64,000 bases of DNA from CAVYVZ01 sp963772065. GTDB taxonomy: Bacteria; Acidobacteriota; Vicinamibacteria; Vicinamibacterales; UBA2999. Made by a program: the position numbers and the translations under genes. Below, in pieces: positions 49,411 through 57,661 of this stretch. The first letter of the stretch is position 1; each line of letters opens with the position of its first letter. Where the stretch lies: positions 1,178,001 to 1,242,000 of the forward strand of contig CAVYVZ010000010.1 of assembly GCA_963772065.1 (NCBI GenBank), written 5' to 3'. The notes beneath the pieces were generated by a model, which was given only the letters and a program-made list of their open reading frames with translations, did not search any database and was not told the origin of the DNA.

Positions 49411-50499
49411 TTATTTACCACTTGCCGCCGCCGCCGTGGGCGACGCCGGACGCGGGCGCCGATCGGCCTCAACCGCGGCCGAAACCGGGGCACCGACTGT
49501 CTGGGCGGCGAGCGCGGGGTCGAGGAACCGGCCGAAGATCATCTTGCCCGCTGTGGTCTGGAGCACGCTGGTGACCACGATGTCGATGGTCTTTCCGATC
49601 ATCTTGCGCGCGTTGTCGACGACCACCATGGTCCCGTCGTCGAGGTACGCGACACCCTGGTTGTACTCCTTGCCTTCCTTGAGGATGAACACCTTCATCA
49701 GCTCGCCCGGCAGCACGACCGGCTTGAGCGAGTTGGCGAGCTCGTTGATGTTCAGCACCTCGACGCCGCGCAGCTGCGCAACTTTGTTGAGGTTGAAGTC
49801 GTTCGTGACGATCTTCCCCTGCAGCGAGCGCGCGAGCTCGATCAGCTTGAGGTCCACCTCGCGCACCTCGGGAAAGTCGACGTCGGAGATCATGACGTCG
49901 ACGTTCGCCATCTTCTGGACCTTCTGGAGGATGTCGAGGCCGCGCCGGCCGCGGTTGCGCTTCATCGAATCGGCGGAATCGGCGACGAGCTGCAGCTCCT
50001 TGAGGACGAACTGCGGGATGACGAGCGTGCCGTCCATGAAGCCCGTTTCGCAGATGTCGGCGATGCGGCCGTCGATGATGACGCTGGTGTCGAGCACCTT
50101 GTAGCGCCGCTGCGGACCGGCGGCGCGGAAGAGGGCGATGAGGCGCGCGGGCTCGAGCCACTCGCCCCGCCGGCCGCCAATCACCATGCCGAGGTACGGC
50201 AGCGCGAGCAGAATCACGCTGTGGAGGAACACGACGCCGCCGCTGCCAAGGTTGGCCCAATAGAGCGCCGCGCCGATCGTCTTGGCAATGGCGAGGCCGA
50301 TCGCTCCGCCGAGGAGCGCCCCCAGCATGTGCGTCACCGACGTGTTCTTGAGACGAATCTCGAGAACGACGACGAGTGCGCCCAGGATGCATCCAAAAAT
50401 CAGGTTGGGCAGGACCCCGCCGGCGACGGGATGAAGCTGATACGCGGAATAAGCGACGGCGGCAATCAACAACAGGCGCGCGAGCGCGAACCAGGCCAT
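49411..50499 (-). CDS. PIN/TRAM-domain membrane protein (YacL-like)
   Basis: 362 residues from ATG 50499 (MAWFALARLLLIAAVAYSAY). About four N-terminal transmembrane helices (ILGALVVVLEIRL, AIGLAIAKTIGAALYWA, VILLALPYLGMVIGG) are followed by a PIN nuclease domain (YKVLDTSVIIDGRIADICET, VKELQLVADSADSMKRNRG, DFNLNKVAQLRGVEVLNIN) and a C-terminal TRAM domain (YNQGVAYLDDGTMVVVDNAR). The architecture equals Bacillus YacL. The acidic PIN residues are kept, so RNase activity is possible. It sits directly after radA, also common elsewhere. Confidence 0.9.
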   Translation of the reverse strand: MAWFALARLLLIAAVAYSAYQLHPVAGGVLPNLIFGCILGALVVVLEIRLKNTSVTHMLGALLGGAIGLAIAKTIGAALYWANLGSGGVVFLHSVILLALPYLGMVIGGRRGEWLEPARLIALFRAAGPQRRYKVLDTSVIIDGRIADICETGFMDGTLVIPQFVLKELQLVADSADSMKRNRGRRGLDILQKVQKMANVDVMISDVDFPEVREVDLKLIELARSLQGKIVTNDFNLNKVAQLRGVEVLNINELANSLKPVVLPGELMKVFILKEGKEYNQGVAYLDDGTMVVVDNARKMIGKTIDIVVTSVLQTTAGKMIFGRFLDPALAAQTVGAPVSAAVEADRRPRPASPTAAAASGK

Positions 50500-50588
50500 G
50501 AGGTCTCCCGAGGGCTTTATGACACCGCTATGACAATCGGTGACGACCCGTGATGATTGGAGAACCTTAGAACCGCCGCGCTTGAAAA

Positions 50589-51968
50589 TCAAGCAATCAA
50601 CGCATCGAGGGCTTCGCCCACGGTTCGCACGCCAACCAGCTCGCATCCCCCGTTTTCGGCCGGATCGACGTTCGCCGAGGGCATTACCAGGCGGGTGAAC
50701 CCCATTTGGGCGGCTTCCCGGATTCTGAGCCCTGCCTGGGGAATTCCGCGGATTTCACCGCTCAACCCCACCTCGCCGAACATGGCCGTGGCCGGCGCCA
50801 GGCCTCGGTTGCGAACGCTGGACGCCACGGCAGCCACCACGCTCAGGTCGGCCGCCGGCTCCTCGATGTTCATGCCGCCGGCGATGTTCACGTACACATC
50901 GTCCCCCGCCAGCGTGAGCCCGGCGCGCTTCTCGAGGACGGCGAGCAGGAGCGACAGGCGGTTCTGGTCGATGCCGATGGCCATGCGCCGTGCGTTGCCG
51001 TACGTGCTCGTGCTCACGAGGGCCTGCACCTCGACCAGGATGGGGCGGGACCCTTCGACGCAGCACAGGACCGCCGAGCCCGGCGTGCCCGACGCGCGCT
51101 CGGACAGGAACAGCTTCGATGGGTTCGGCACCGGTCGAAGGCCCTCGCCGGTCATCTCGAACACGCCCAGCTCGCTGACGGCGCCGAAACGGTTCTTCAC
51201 GGCGCGCACGACGCGGTGCGAGTGGTGACGCTCGCCTTCGAAATAGAGCACGGTGTCGACGACGTGCTCGAGCACCTTCGGTCCCGCGAGGCTGCCATCC
51301 TTGGTGACGTGGCCGACGAGGATCGTGGGAATGTTCTGACCTTTCGCGGCGAAGAGAAACTGCGTCGCGGCCTCGCGCACCTGACCGATGCTGCCGGGCG
51401 CCGACTGGAACTTGATCGAGAAAACGGTCTGCACCGAGTCGATGACCACGAGCGCGGGCTTGAGGCGAGCGATCTCCTCGAGGATGCGCTCGATGCAGGT
51501 CTCGGACAGGAGATACAGCGGCGCGGCGCCGACGCCGAGACGATCGCCGCGGCTCTTGATCTGATGCTCGGACTCCTCACCCGAGGCGTAGAGGACAGGC
51601 CCGATCGCGCGCGCGAAGTGCGCCGCCGCCTGCAGCAGCAGCGTCGACTTGCCGATGCCCGGCTCGCCGCCGAGCAGCACGAGCGACCCGGGCACGATGC
51701 CGCCGCCGAGCACGCGGTCGAACTCGTCGATCCCGGTCGAGAGGCGAGGGGAGCTTGCGAGCTCGACGTCGGCGTACAACTTCGCGCCGCCGGCGGCGCC
51801 GAACTGCGCGTAGCGGTTGCCCGCGGCCGCGGTGCCGGACGGCGACTGCTCCGCCGGCCGTTCTTCGACGAGCGAATTCCACGCGCCGCATTCCACGCAG
51901 CGCCCGAGCCACTTCGGGCTCTGCGCGCCGCATTCCTGGCAGACGAACACGACCTTCGGAGCTTTCAT
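50589..51968 (-). CDS. radA: DNA repair protein RadA
   Basis: 459 residues from ATG 51968, immediately before the zinc finger FVCQECGAQSPKWLGRCVEC. The RecA-like core has Walker A LGGEPGIGKSTLLLQ, Walker B ALVVIDSVQ, and the RadA signature KNRFGAVSELGVFEM. The C-terminal Lon-like domain includes VALVSTSTYGNARRM-type and MNIEEPAADLSVVAAVASSV segments. RadA helps branch migration in recombination. The longer in-frame start would add 31 Arg/Ser-rich residues and was rejected. Confidence 0.95.
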   Translation of the reverse strand: MKAPKVVFVCQECGAQSPKWLGRCVECGAWNSLVEERPAEQSPSGTAAAGNRYAQFGAAGGAKLYADVELASSPRLSTGIDEFDRVLGGGIVPGSLVLLGGEPGIGKSTLLLQAAAHFARAIGPVLYASGEESEHQIKSRGDRLGVGAAPLYLLSETCIERILEEIARLKPALVVIDSVQTVFSIKFQSAPGSIGQVREAATQFLFAAKGQNIPTILVGHVTKDGSLAGPKVLEHVVDTVLYFEGERHHSHRVVRAVKNRFGAVSELGVFEMTGEGLRPVPNPSKLFLSERASGTPGSAVLCCVEGSRPILVEVQALVSTSTYGNARRMAIGIDQNRLSLLLAVLEKRAGLTLAGDDVYVNIAGGMNIEEPAADLSVVAAVASSVRNRGLAPATAMFGEVGLSGEIRGIPQAGLRIREAAQMGFTRLVMPSANVDPAENGGCELVGVRTVGEALDALIA

Positions 51969-51978
51969 CCGGCGAGTC

Positions 51979-52491
51979 CTACCGGCGGGGCGAGAGCAAC
52001 GCTCGTTCGAGCTCCTCGAGGCGGGAGCTGAAGTCCGTCCAGCGTGTCTGCTCTTCGGCAACGAGCGCCGACAACGATGACTGCTGCTGACGCAGTTGCT
52101 GCTCCCGTGCCTGACTCGACTTGAGCTCTCGTTTTACTTCACGCTCGATCTCCTGACGTGCCTCCAGCGGGACATTCGTCGCTCCACCCTCTTCCATTTC
52201 CCTGAGCCGATCCTCCATCGCCGCGCGCTGAAGCGCGGTCTTCACGATCTGGTCTTCAATCGTCTCGAGCTGACGCGTCAGCGTGATCGTGCGCTGTTCC
52301 TGGAGCTGCAGTCGTCCGAACAGCAGCTGCGCGCGGATATTGGCGCTGGCCACGCGATTGAGGTCGGCGCGCAGGCTTCGTATCTCCGCGACCAGCGCCT
52401 GCATATCGCTGTCGCTGCGTGCTACGCCCTGTCCGTACACGACAGCAGCCAGTGACGCCACGCCAACACCGATCAAGACGACCTTCCTCAT
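51979..52491 (-). CDS. Exported coiled-coil protein of unknown function
   Basis: 170 residues from ATG 52491. A signal peptide or anchor (KVVLIGVGVASLAAVVYGQG) is followed by an almost unbroken heptad pattern (MQALVAEIRSLRADLNRVAS, LQLQEQRTITLTRQLETIED, LRQQQSSLSALVAEEQTRW, FSSRLEELERALL), so it is a long coiled coil in the periplasm or attached to the inner membrane. I do not recognise a family. It lies 10 bp after alr and 10 bp before radA. Confidence 0.75.
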   Translation of the reverse strand: MRKVVLIGVGVASLAAVVYGQGVARSDSDMQALVAEIRSLRADLNRVASANIRAQLLFGRLQLQEQRTITLTRQLETIEDQIVKTALQRAAMEDRLREMEEGGATNVPLEARQEIEREVKRELKSSQAREQQLRQQQSSLSALVAEEQTRWTDFSSRLEELERALLSPRR

Positions 52492-52501
52492 CGCGCACCT
52501 C

Positions 52502-53617
52502 TCAGGAATATTGTCGCTCGATTCGAGTCCCGATCCGACAGACGACCTCCCATGGAATCGTGCCGATGGCGGCCGCCACCTCGCGCGCATCGATGCGCTG
52601 CCAGCTCTCCTCGCCCTGCCGGCCGATGATCACTGCCTCGTCGCCGGGCGACACCTCCATGCCGCTCACGTCGACCGTCATCATGTCCATCGAGATGGCA
52701 CCCACGATGGGAACGCGCTTCCCGCGAATGAGCACCGATCCCCGCCCTGACATGCGCGTGTCGATACCGTCTGCGTACCCGGCGGGAATAACTGCGATCG
52801 TCGTGGGAGAATCTGCCTGATAGCGCCAACCGTAGCCGACGCCCTCGCCCGGACGCATGCCCTTCACGGCGACCACGCGACTCGTGAGCGACATGACGGG
52901 CTGCAGTGGAATCGTCGACGCCAGCGGTGGTGGAACGACGCCGTAGAGGAGAAGACCGGGGCGCACGACGTCGTACCACACACGTGAGTCGCGCAGCAGC
53001 GCGGCGCTGTTCGCCGCGTGTCGCAGAATCGGCTTTCCGCCCAGCTCGGCGATCACAGCGAGCGCGGCCTCGAAGCGCTGGTGCTGTTCGTCGAAGAGCG
53101 GGCTGTCCGGATCATCCGCGGTCGCAAAATGCGTATAGGCCGCGTTGAGCCGCAGGTTCGAGCTTCCGAGCAGCTCGGGCAGTGTCCGCCGCAGGTTGTC
53201 GTGGCGGAACCCGAGCCGGTTCATGCCGGTGTCGATCTTCAGGTGGTAACCGATCGTGCGCCGCGCCTTCACGGCGGCGGCCTGCACGGCGCGCGCAGCC
53301 GAGGGTGTCGAGATCGTCGGCGTGAGGCCGAATTCGAAGAGGCCGTCGAGATCGCTGACGCTGAGCGCGCCGAACACGAGAATCGGGACTTCAACACCCG
53401 CGCGGCGCAGCGCGATCCCCTCCTCGATATCGGCGCACGCGAGCATCGTCGCGCCCGCCTGCTCGAGCGCCGTGGCGACCCGCTCCGCGCCATGTCCGTA
53501 GGCGTTGGCCTTGACGACCGCGATGACCCGGGTCTTGCCGCCGAGGAATTCTTTGATGACGCGGAAGTTGTGCTGCAGCGCTGTCAAGTCGACATGCGCG
53601 ACAGTGTTTCGAATCAA
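52502..53617 (-). CDS. alr: Alanine racemase
   Basis: 371 residues. The PLP lysine is in VVKANAYGHGAERVATAL, substrate-side residues in YHLKIDTGMNRLGFRHDNL, and the C-terminal beta domain has VGYGWRYQADSPTTIAVIPA and YADGIDTRMSGRGSVLIRG followed by SMDMMTVDVSG. It interconverts L- and D-Ala for peptidoglycan. The gene overlaps dnaB by 4 bp upstream. Confidence 0.95.
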   Translation of the reverse strand: MIRNTVAHVDLTALQHNFRVIKEFLGGKTRVIAVVKANAYGHGAERVATALEQAGATMLACADIEEGIALRRAGVEVPILVFGALSVSDLDGLFEFGLTPTISTPSAARAVQAAAVKARRTIGYHLKIDTGMNRLGFRHDNLRRTLPELLGSSNLRLNAAYTHFATADDPDSPLFDEQHQRFEAALAVIAELGGKPILRHAANSAALLRDSRVWYDVVRPGLLLYGVVPPPLASTIPLQPVMSLTSRVVAVKGMRPGEGVGYGWRYQADSPTTIAVIPAGYADGIDTRMSGRGSVLIRGKRVPIVGAISMDMMTVDVSGMEVSPGDEAVIIGRQGEESWQRIDAREVAAAIGTIPWEVVCRIGTRIERQYS

Positions 53618-54969
53618 GCGGGGCCCTGCGCGAGGTTCGCGAACCGGGTCTGCTCGCGCAGGAACGCGAGCTTCACGATCCCGGTCGGGCCATTGCGCTG
53701 CTTCGCCAGGATCAACTCCGCGATGCCGGCGTTCTCGCTGCTCGGATCCTTGTTGTACACGTCGTCTCGATAAATCATCACGACGACGTCCGCGTCCTGC
53801 TCGAGGGCGCCCGACTCGCGCAAGTCGGAGAGCTGCGGGCGATGATCGGATCGCGCCTCGGGTGCACGCGAGAGCTGCGAGAGGACCACGATCGGCACGT
53901 GGAGCTCCTTGGCCAGCCCCTTCAGCGACCGCGAGATCGCAGCGAGCTCCAGCGTGCGGTTCTCGAAGCGGCCGCGGCCGCTCATCAACTGGATGTAGTC
54001 CACCACGAGGAGGCTGAGACCATGCTCGGCCTGAAGGCGCCGCGCCTTGGCGCGCATCTCCATCACGCCGATGCCCGCGGTGTCGTCGATGAACAGCTGC
54101 ATCGCGCTGAGCGACTCGAGGGCGTGGGAAATGCGGCTGTAGTCCCGCTGCCCGATCGCGCCGCTCATGAGCCGGTGGCTGTCGATCTGGGCCTCCGACG
54201 TCAGGAGGCGAAGAAAGAGCGATTCCTTCGACATTTCCAGTGAAAAGAACCCCACCGTCATCGCCGGTTGCACGGCCACGTACTGCGCGATGTTCAGCAC
54301 CAGCGACGTTTTCCCCATCGACGGCCTGGCCGCGATGATCACCAGATCGCCGGGCTGCAGGCCGCGCGTCATCTCGTCCAGGTCGACGAAGCCGGTGGGC
54401 ACGCCGGTGACGAGGCGCTTCTGCTCGAACAGCTGCTCGATCTTCGGAAAGCTCTCTTTCACCAGATCGCGCATCGGCACGAAGCCGGCCTTCAGCTTGT
54501 CGTCGGCAACCGAGAAGATGGCGGTCTCGGCTTCGTCGAGGATGATCTCGGGCTCCTGCTCGGCCTCGTAGGCGTTCGTCAGAATCTTGTTCGCCGCGAA
54601 GATCAGACTCCTGAGCGTCGACTTCTCCTTGACGATGCGCGCGTAGTACTCGACGTTGGTCGCGCGCGGCACGCCGTCGGCGAGCGACGCGATATACGCG
54701 GGGCCGCCCACCTCGTCGAGCTCCCCGGCGCGCGAGAGCTCCTCCTTCAACGTGACGAAGTCAATCGCGTCGCCGCGCTCGTTGAGCGCGATCATCTTGT
54801 CGAAGATGCGGCGGTGCGCGTCGCGGAAGAAGTCCTTTTCGTTGATGACCTGCGCGGCGAGGTTGAACGCGTCGTTGTGGATCAGGATCGCGCCGAGCAC
54901 GGAGCGCTCCGCTTCGAGGTTGTGTGGAAGCGTACGTTCCGCGGCGAACGCGGCAACTGTGTCAGGCAT
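53614..54969 (-). CDS. dnaB: Replicative DNA helicase DnaB
   Basis: 451 residues from ATG 54969 (MPDTVAAFAAERTLPHNLEA). The N-terminal helical domain has ERSVLGAILIHNDAFNLAA. The RecA-like motor shows Walker A IAARPSMGKTSLVLNIAQY, Walker B LSLLVVDYIQLMSGRG and VPIVVLSQLSRAPEARSDH, then the MIYRDDVYNKD region. It is the hexameric helicase at the fork. A start 57 nt upstream would sit beyond the terminator of the ribosomal operon and was rejected. Order rplI-dnaB-alr is common. Confidence 0.96.
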   Translation of the reverse strand: MPDTVAAFAAERTLPHNLEAERSVLGAILIHNDAFNLAAQVINEKDFFRDAHRRIFDKMIALNERGDAIDFVTLKEELSRAGELDEVGGPAYIASLADGVPRATNVEYYARIVKEKSTLRSLIFAANKILTNAYEAEQEPEIILDEAETAIFSVADDKLKAGFVPMRDLVKESFPKIEQLFEQKRLVTGVPTGFVDLDEMTRGLQPGDLVIIAARPSMGKTSLVLNIAQYVAVQPAMTVGFFSLEMSKESLFLRLLTSEAQIDSHRLMSGAIGQRDYSRISHALESLSAMQLFIDDTAGIGVMEMRAKARRLQAEHGLSLLVVDYIQLMSGRGRFENRTLELAAISRSLKGLAKELHVPIVVLSQLSRAPEARSDHRPQLSDLRESGALEQDADVVVMIYRDDVYNKDPSSENAGIAELILAKQRNGPTGIVKLAFLREQTRFANLAQGPA

Positions 54970-55002
54970 CGGGGGAGTTCGGGGGTGCGAGCGGATACTA
55001 AC

Positions 55003-55032
55003 AAAAAAACAGCCGGGCGTTGCCACCCGGCT
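55003..55032 (-). terminator. Intrinsic terminator after rplI
   Basis: Stem AGCCGGG/CCCGGCT (55011-55017 and 55026-55032) with an 8-nt loop, followed on the minus strand by a run of seven T (55003-55009). It ends the rpsF-rpsR-rplI transcript 25 bp past the rplI stop, 33 bp before the dnaB start. Confidence 0.9.
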
Positions 55033-55056
55033 CGTAGGGCAAATGAGCGAACGACG

Positions 55057-55518
55057 TTACGACGCCGACTCGCTCCCTTCCTTGACGACCTTGACCTTCA
55101 GCGGCACGGTCACGTTGCGATGCAACTTGAGCGGGACGTTGTGTTCTCCGATGTTCTTGATCGGATCCGCGAGTACCAGCTTGCGACGATCGACCTCGAA
55201 CCCCTTCGCCTTGAGGAACTCGGCGATGTCGGCGGCGGTCACCGAACCATAGAGCTGATCGGTGTCGCCGACGCGCCGCGCGATCGTGACCTCCACGGCC
55301 GACAGGCGCGACGCCATCGCTTCGGCCTGTCCCTTTTCCTCCGCCTCGCGGGTCTCCACGATCTTCCGCTCTCGCTCGACGTGCCGCTTGTTTCCTTCGG
55401 TCACCGGCAGCGCGAGCTTGCGGGGCAGCAGGTAGTTGCGGGCGTAGCCGTCGGCGACCTTCACGATCTGGCCGCGCTCGCCCAGGTTGTCCACGTGTTG
55501 TCTGAGAATGACTTCCAT
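55057..55518 (-). CDS. rplI: Ribosomal protein L9
   Basis: 153 residues. The N-terminal rRNA-binding domain is MEVILRQHVDNLGERGQIVK and VADGYARNYLLPRKLALPVT. A long connecting helix (KRHVERERKIVETREAEEKG) leads to a C-terminal domain (YGSVTAADIAEFLKAKGFEV and IKNIGEHNVPLKLHRNVTVP). L9 influences frame maintenance. It lies 4 bp after rpsR. Confidence 0.96.
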   Translation of the reverse strand: MEVILRQHVDNLGERGQIVKVADGYARNYLLPRKLALPVTEGNKRHVERERKIVETREAEEKGQAEAMASRLSAVEVTIARRVGDTDQLYGSVTAADIAEFLKAKGFEVDRRKLVLADPIKNIGEHNVPLKLHRNVTVPLKVKVVKEGSESAS

Positions 55519-55522
55519 CGCC

Positions 55523-55822
55523 TCAGTCCGCCGTATACGGAATCATCGCCAACTGACGGGCGCGCATGATCGCGGTCCGCAGCTTGCGCTGGTGCATCGC
55601 GCACGTGCCCGAAATGCGGCGCGGCAGAATCTTCGCGCGCTCGGGAACGAAGGCCATCAGCAGCCTCGTGTCCTTGTAGTTGATGTCGTCGATCTTGTCC
55701 GCGCAGAACTTGCAGACCTTGCGGCGCCGGAACATCGGACGCCGCTGCTGCGCGTCCTTGTTCTGGTTCGCCGCTCCCGCGCGACCCCGGCCGCCGCCTG
55801 ACGAACGTTTTCCACCAAACAT
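55523..55822 (-). CDS. rpsR: Ribosomal protein S18 with an extended N-terminus
   Basis: 99 residues. The first ~30 are Gly/Arg/Ser-rich (SSGGGRGRAGAANQNKDAQQ), longer than the usual S18 lead. The conserved core is KVCKFCADKIDDINYKDTRL, LLMAFVPERAKILPRRISG and TCAMHQRKLRTAIMRARQLA. The C-x2-C...C pattern suggests a zinc-binding form. It sits between rpsF and rplI. Confidence 0.95.
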   Translation of the reverse strand: MFGGKRSSGGGRGRAGAANQNKDAQQRRPMFRRRKVCKFCADKIDDINYKDTRLLMAFVPERAKILPRRISGTCAMHQRKLRTAIMRARQLAMIPYTAD

Positions 55823-55824
55823 CG

Positions 55825-56277
55825 CTATACCTCCGTCGTCACGTCGCCGAAGCGATCGTCGCGATCGTCGTCCATGTCGCCGCGCGGGCCTTCACCCGGC
55901 TGCCGCTCGGCCGGCAGGCCCCGTGCCACGCGCCGCCGGCGCGACGTTTCCGTGCGAGCGACGCGCGTCCGCTCGATGACGGCCTGCTCCTCGTCCACGC
56001 GGACGACGAGATGGCGGATGATGAGGTCGGTCACCTTCAGGCGGCGATCGATTTCCTTCATCAGCTCGCCCGAGCCGTTGATGACCTCCAGCACATACGT
56101 GCCTTCCTTGTGCCGGCCGATCTCATAGGCCAGCTTGCGCCGACCCCAGTTCTCGGTCTTTTCGAGCTGGCCGCCCATGCGCTGGACGATGGCGTCGACC
56201 TGGTTGTGCAGGTCGGTCACCTGATCGTCGGTCGCGTCGGGCGACACCACGTAGACGAGTTCGTACTGCCTGTTCAT
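55825..56277 (-). CDS. rpsF: Ribosomal protein S6 with an acidic/basic tail
   Basis: 150 residues from ATG 56277 (MNRQYELVYVVSPDATDDQV). The core reads VDAIVQRMGGQLEKTENWGR and RKLAYEIGRHKEGTYVLEVI and ends ~residue 100; a further ~45 residues (RRRRVARGLPAERQPGEGPR and DMDDDRDDRFGD) form a charged tail. Longer tails occur in S6 of several phyla, and in E. coli glutamates are added to the end. The in-frame open stretch upstream has no start support and overlaps pth. Confidence 0.95.
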   Translation of the reverse strand: MNRQYELVYVVSPDATDDQVTDLHNQVDAIVQRMGGQLEKTENWGRRKLAYEIGRHKEGTYVLEVINGSGELMKEIDRRLKVTDLIIRHLVVRVDEEQAVIERTRVARTETSRRRRVARGLPAERQPGEGPRGDMDDDRDDRFGDVTTEV

Positions 56278-56321
56278 AAGTCTCCTCTTGGACGTATGGC
56301 TGCCAATGGCAGCAAGGAGCG

Positions 56322-56915
56322 TTAGTCGATTTCCGGGGCCGTGACCTCCGGGTTGTACCTGTTCATCACCTGTTCGATGCCCTCCACGGCGAACATCTCG
56401 GCGGCATCGGCCGCCCGGGTGATGAACGTTTCGAGCTCGGCGCGCTCGCCGGACTCGAACTTCGAGAGCACGTGATCCGCCAGATCGCGCCGCGAATCGC
56501 CGCGCCCGACCCCCAGCCGCAGCCGGGAAAACTCCTGCGTGCCGAGCCGCTCGATCACCGACTTCAGCCCGTTGTGCCCGCCCGCCGACCCGCGCGCCCG
56601 CGCGCGCAGCCGGCCGAATGGGAGCGCCGCTTCGTCCACCACCACCAGCAGATCCGCGGGCGGGACGTCGAAGTAGTGCGCGAGCGACGCCACCGCGTGG
56701 CCGCTCAGATTCATGAACGTCAGCGGCTTGGCGACGAGCAACGGCTCCGCGCCGAACTTCTTCGCCACGAACGTCTCGGGCACCTGCGAGGGCGCCAGCG
56801 AGAAGGTGAGCTGGTGCCGTTTCGCCAGCTCGTCGATCACCATGAAGCCGACGTTGTGCCGGGTATCCCGGTACTCTTTGCCAGGGTTCCCCAGTCCAAC
56901 GATCAGCTTGATTAC
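56322..56915 (-). CDS. pth: Peptidyl-tRNA hydrolase; start codon unusual
   Basis: The conserved N-terminus VIKLIVGLGNPGKEYRDTRH, with the catalytic His in TRHNVGF, lies upstream of the first ATG (56843), so that ATG cannot be the start. Reading back, the frame begins at GTA (56913-56915), overlapping the rplY stop TAA. A GTG at this place would give the GTGA overlap seen elsewhere in this genome, so GTA is probably a base error or a rare start. Downstream, TFMNLSGHAVASLAHYF and GSAGGHNGLKSVIERLGTQE are normal. The ~197-residue enzyme frees tRNA from dropped peptidyl-tRNA. Confidence 0.93.
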   Translation of the reverse strand, partial: VIKLIVGLGNPGKEYRDTRHNVGFMVIDELAKRHQLTFSLAPSQVPETFVAKKFGAEPLLVAKPLTFMNLSGHAVASLAHYFDVPPADLLVVVDEAALPFGRLRARARGSAGGHNGLKSVIERLGTQEFSRLRLGVGRGDSRRDLADHVLSKFESGERAELETFITRAADAAEMFAVEGIEQVMNRYNPEVTAPEID

Positions 56916-57610
56916 TTCTTCTCCTTCGCCGGAGCGGCGGCTTCCTCACCCTCCTTCTCGGTCTTGCCCTTCTTGATGACCTCGGGCTCCGCCGGCGCAG
57001 CCGCCGTTGCAGCCACGGCTTCGGCCGGTGCCGGCTCCTCCTCCACCTTGATCGTGACGACGTGGACGATCATCGTGTCGCCGTCGGTGACCGCCTTCCA
57101 CTTCGGTCCCTGCGGGAGATCGCGCACGCGAATCGCTTCATGGAGGGCGAGATCGGAGACGTCCACGTCGATGTGCTCGGGGATGTCTGTCGGCAGGCAC
57201 TCGACCTCGATGTCGCGCGTGACGAAGTCCACGATGCCGCCTTGCAGCTTCACGCCCTTCGCCTCGCCAATGATGTGGATCGGCACGGGGACGACGATCG
57301 CCTTGTCCATCGCGAGCTGATAGAAGTCCGCATGCAGCAGCGCGTGGGTGACCGGGTCGAGCTGGTACTCCTTGACCATCACCCGCGCCTCGCCGCCGTC
57401 GAGCTTCAGGTTGATGAGCGTGTTGGCGCCGGAATCGGAGTGCAGGATCCGCATCACCGCCTTCGGATCAACCGCCACGGGCACGGCGTCGGCGCTCCCC
57501 TCTTTGCGCGTCCCGTACACGACCGCGGGGATACGCCCGGATGCACGGAGCCGGTTCGCCTCGTTCTTGCCCCGACCTTCTCTCTTCACCGCCTCAAGCG
57601 TCGCGTCCAT
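56912..57610 (-). CDS. rplY: Ribosomal protein L25/general stress protein Ctc
   Basis: 232 residues. The L25 domain is MDATLEAVKREGRGKNEANR, GRIPAVVYGTRKEG and LINLKLDGGEARVMVKEYQL. The C-terminal TL5/Ctc domain is VVPVPIHIIGEAKGVKLQGG and VECLPTDIPEHIDVDVSDLA. An Ala/Glu/Lys tail (~45 residues, ending KEGEEAAAPAKEKK) follows. It binds 5S rRNA. Gene order prs-rplY-pth is widely conserved. Confidence 0.95.
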   Translation of the reverse strand: MDATLEAVKREGRGKNEANRLRASGRIPAVVYGTRKEGSADAVPVAVDPKAVMRILHSDSGANTLINLKLDGGEARVMVKEYQLDPVTHALLHADFYQLAMDKAIVVPVPIHIIGEAKGVKLQGGIVDFVTRDIEVECLPTDIPEHIDVDVSDLALHEAIRVRDLPQGPKWKAVTDGDTMIVHVVTIKVEEEPAPAEAVAATAAAPAEPEVIKKGKTEKEGEEAAAPAKEKK

Positions 57611-57661
57611 CTCTCTTCCTGTCTTCTTGGCGCCCTGAAGGGCCGCCCTGCACTGCGAGTT

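Noticed and set aside
55825..56949. A 374-codon frame containing rpsF
   Set aside because: Everything upstream of MNRQYELVY is Arg/Gly-rich and antisense-like, overlapping pth. S6 starts at 56277.
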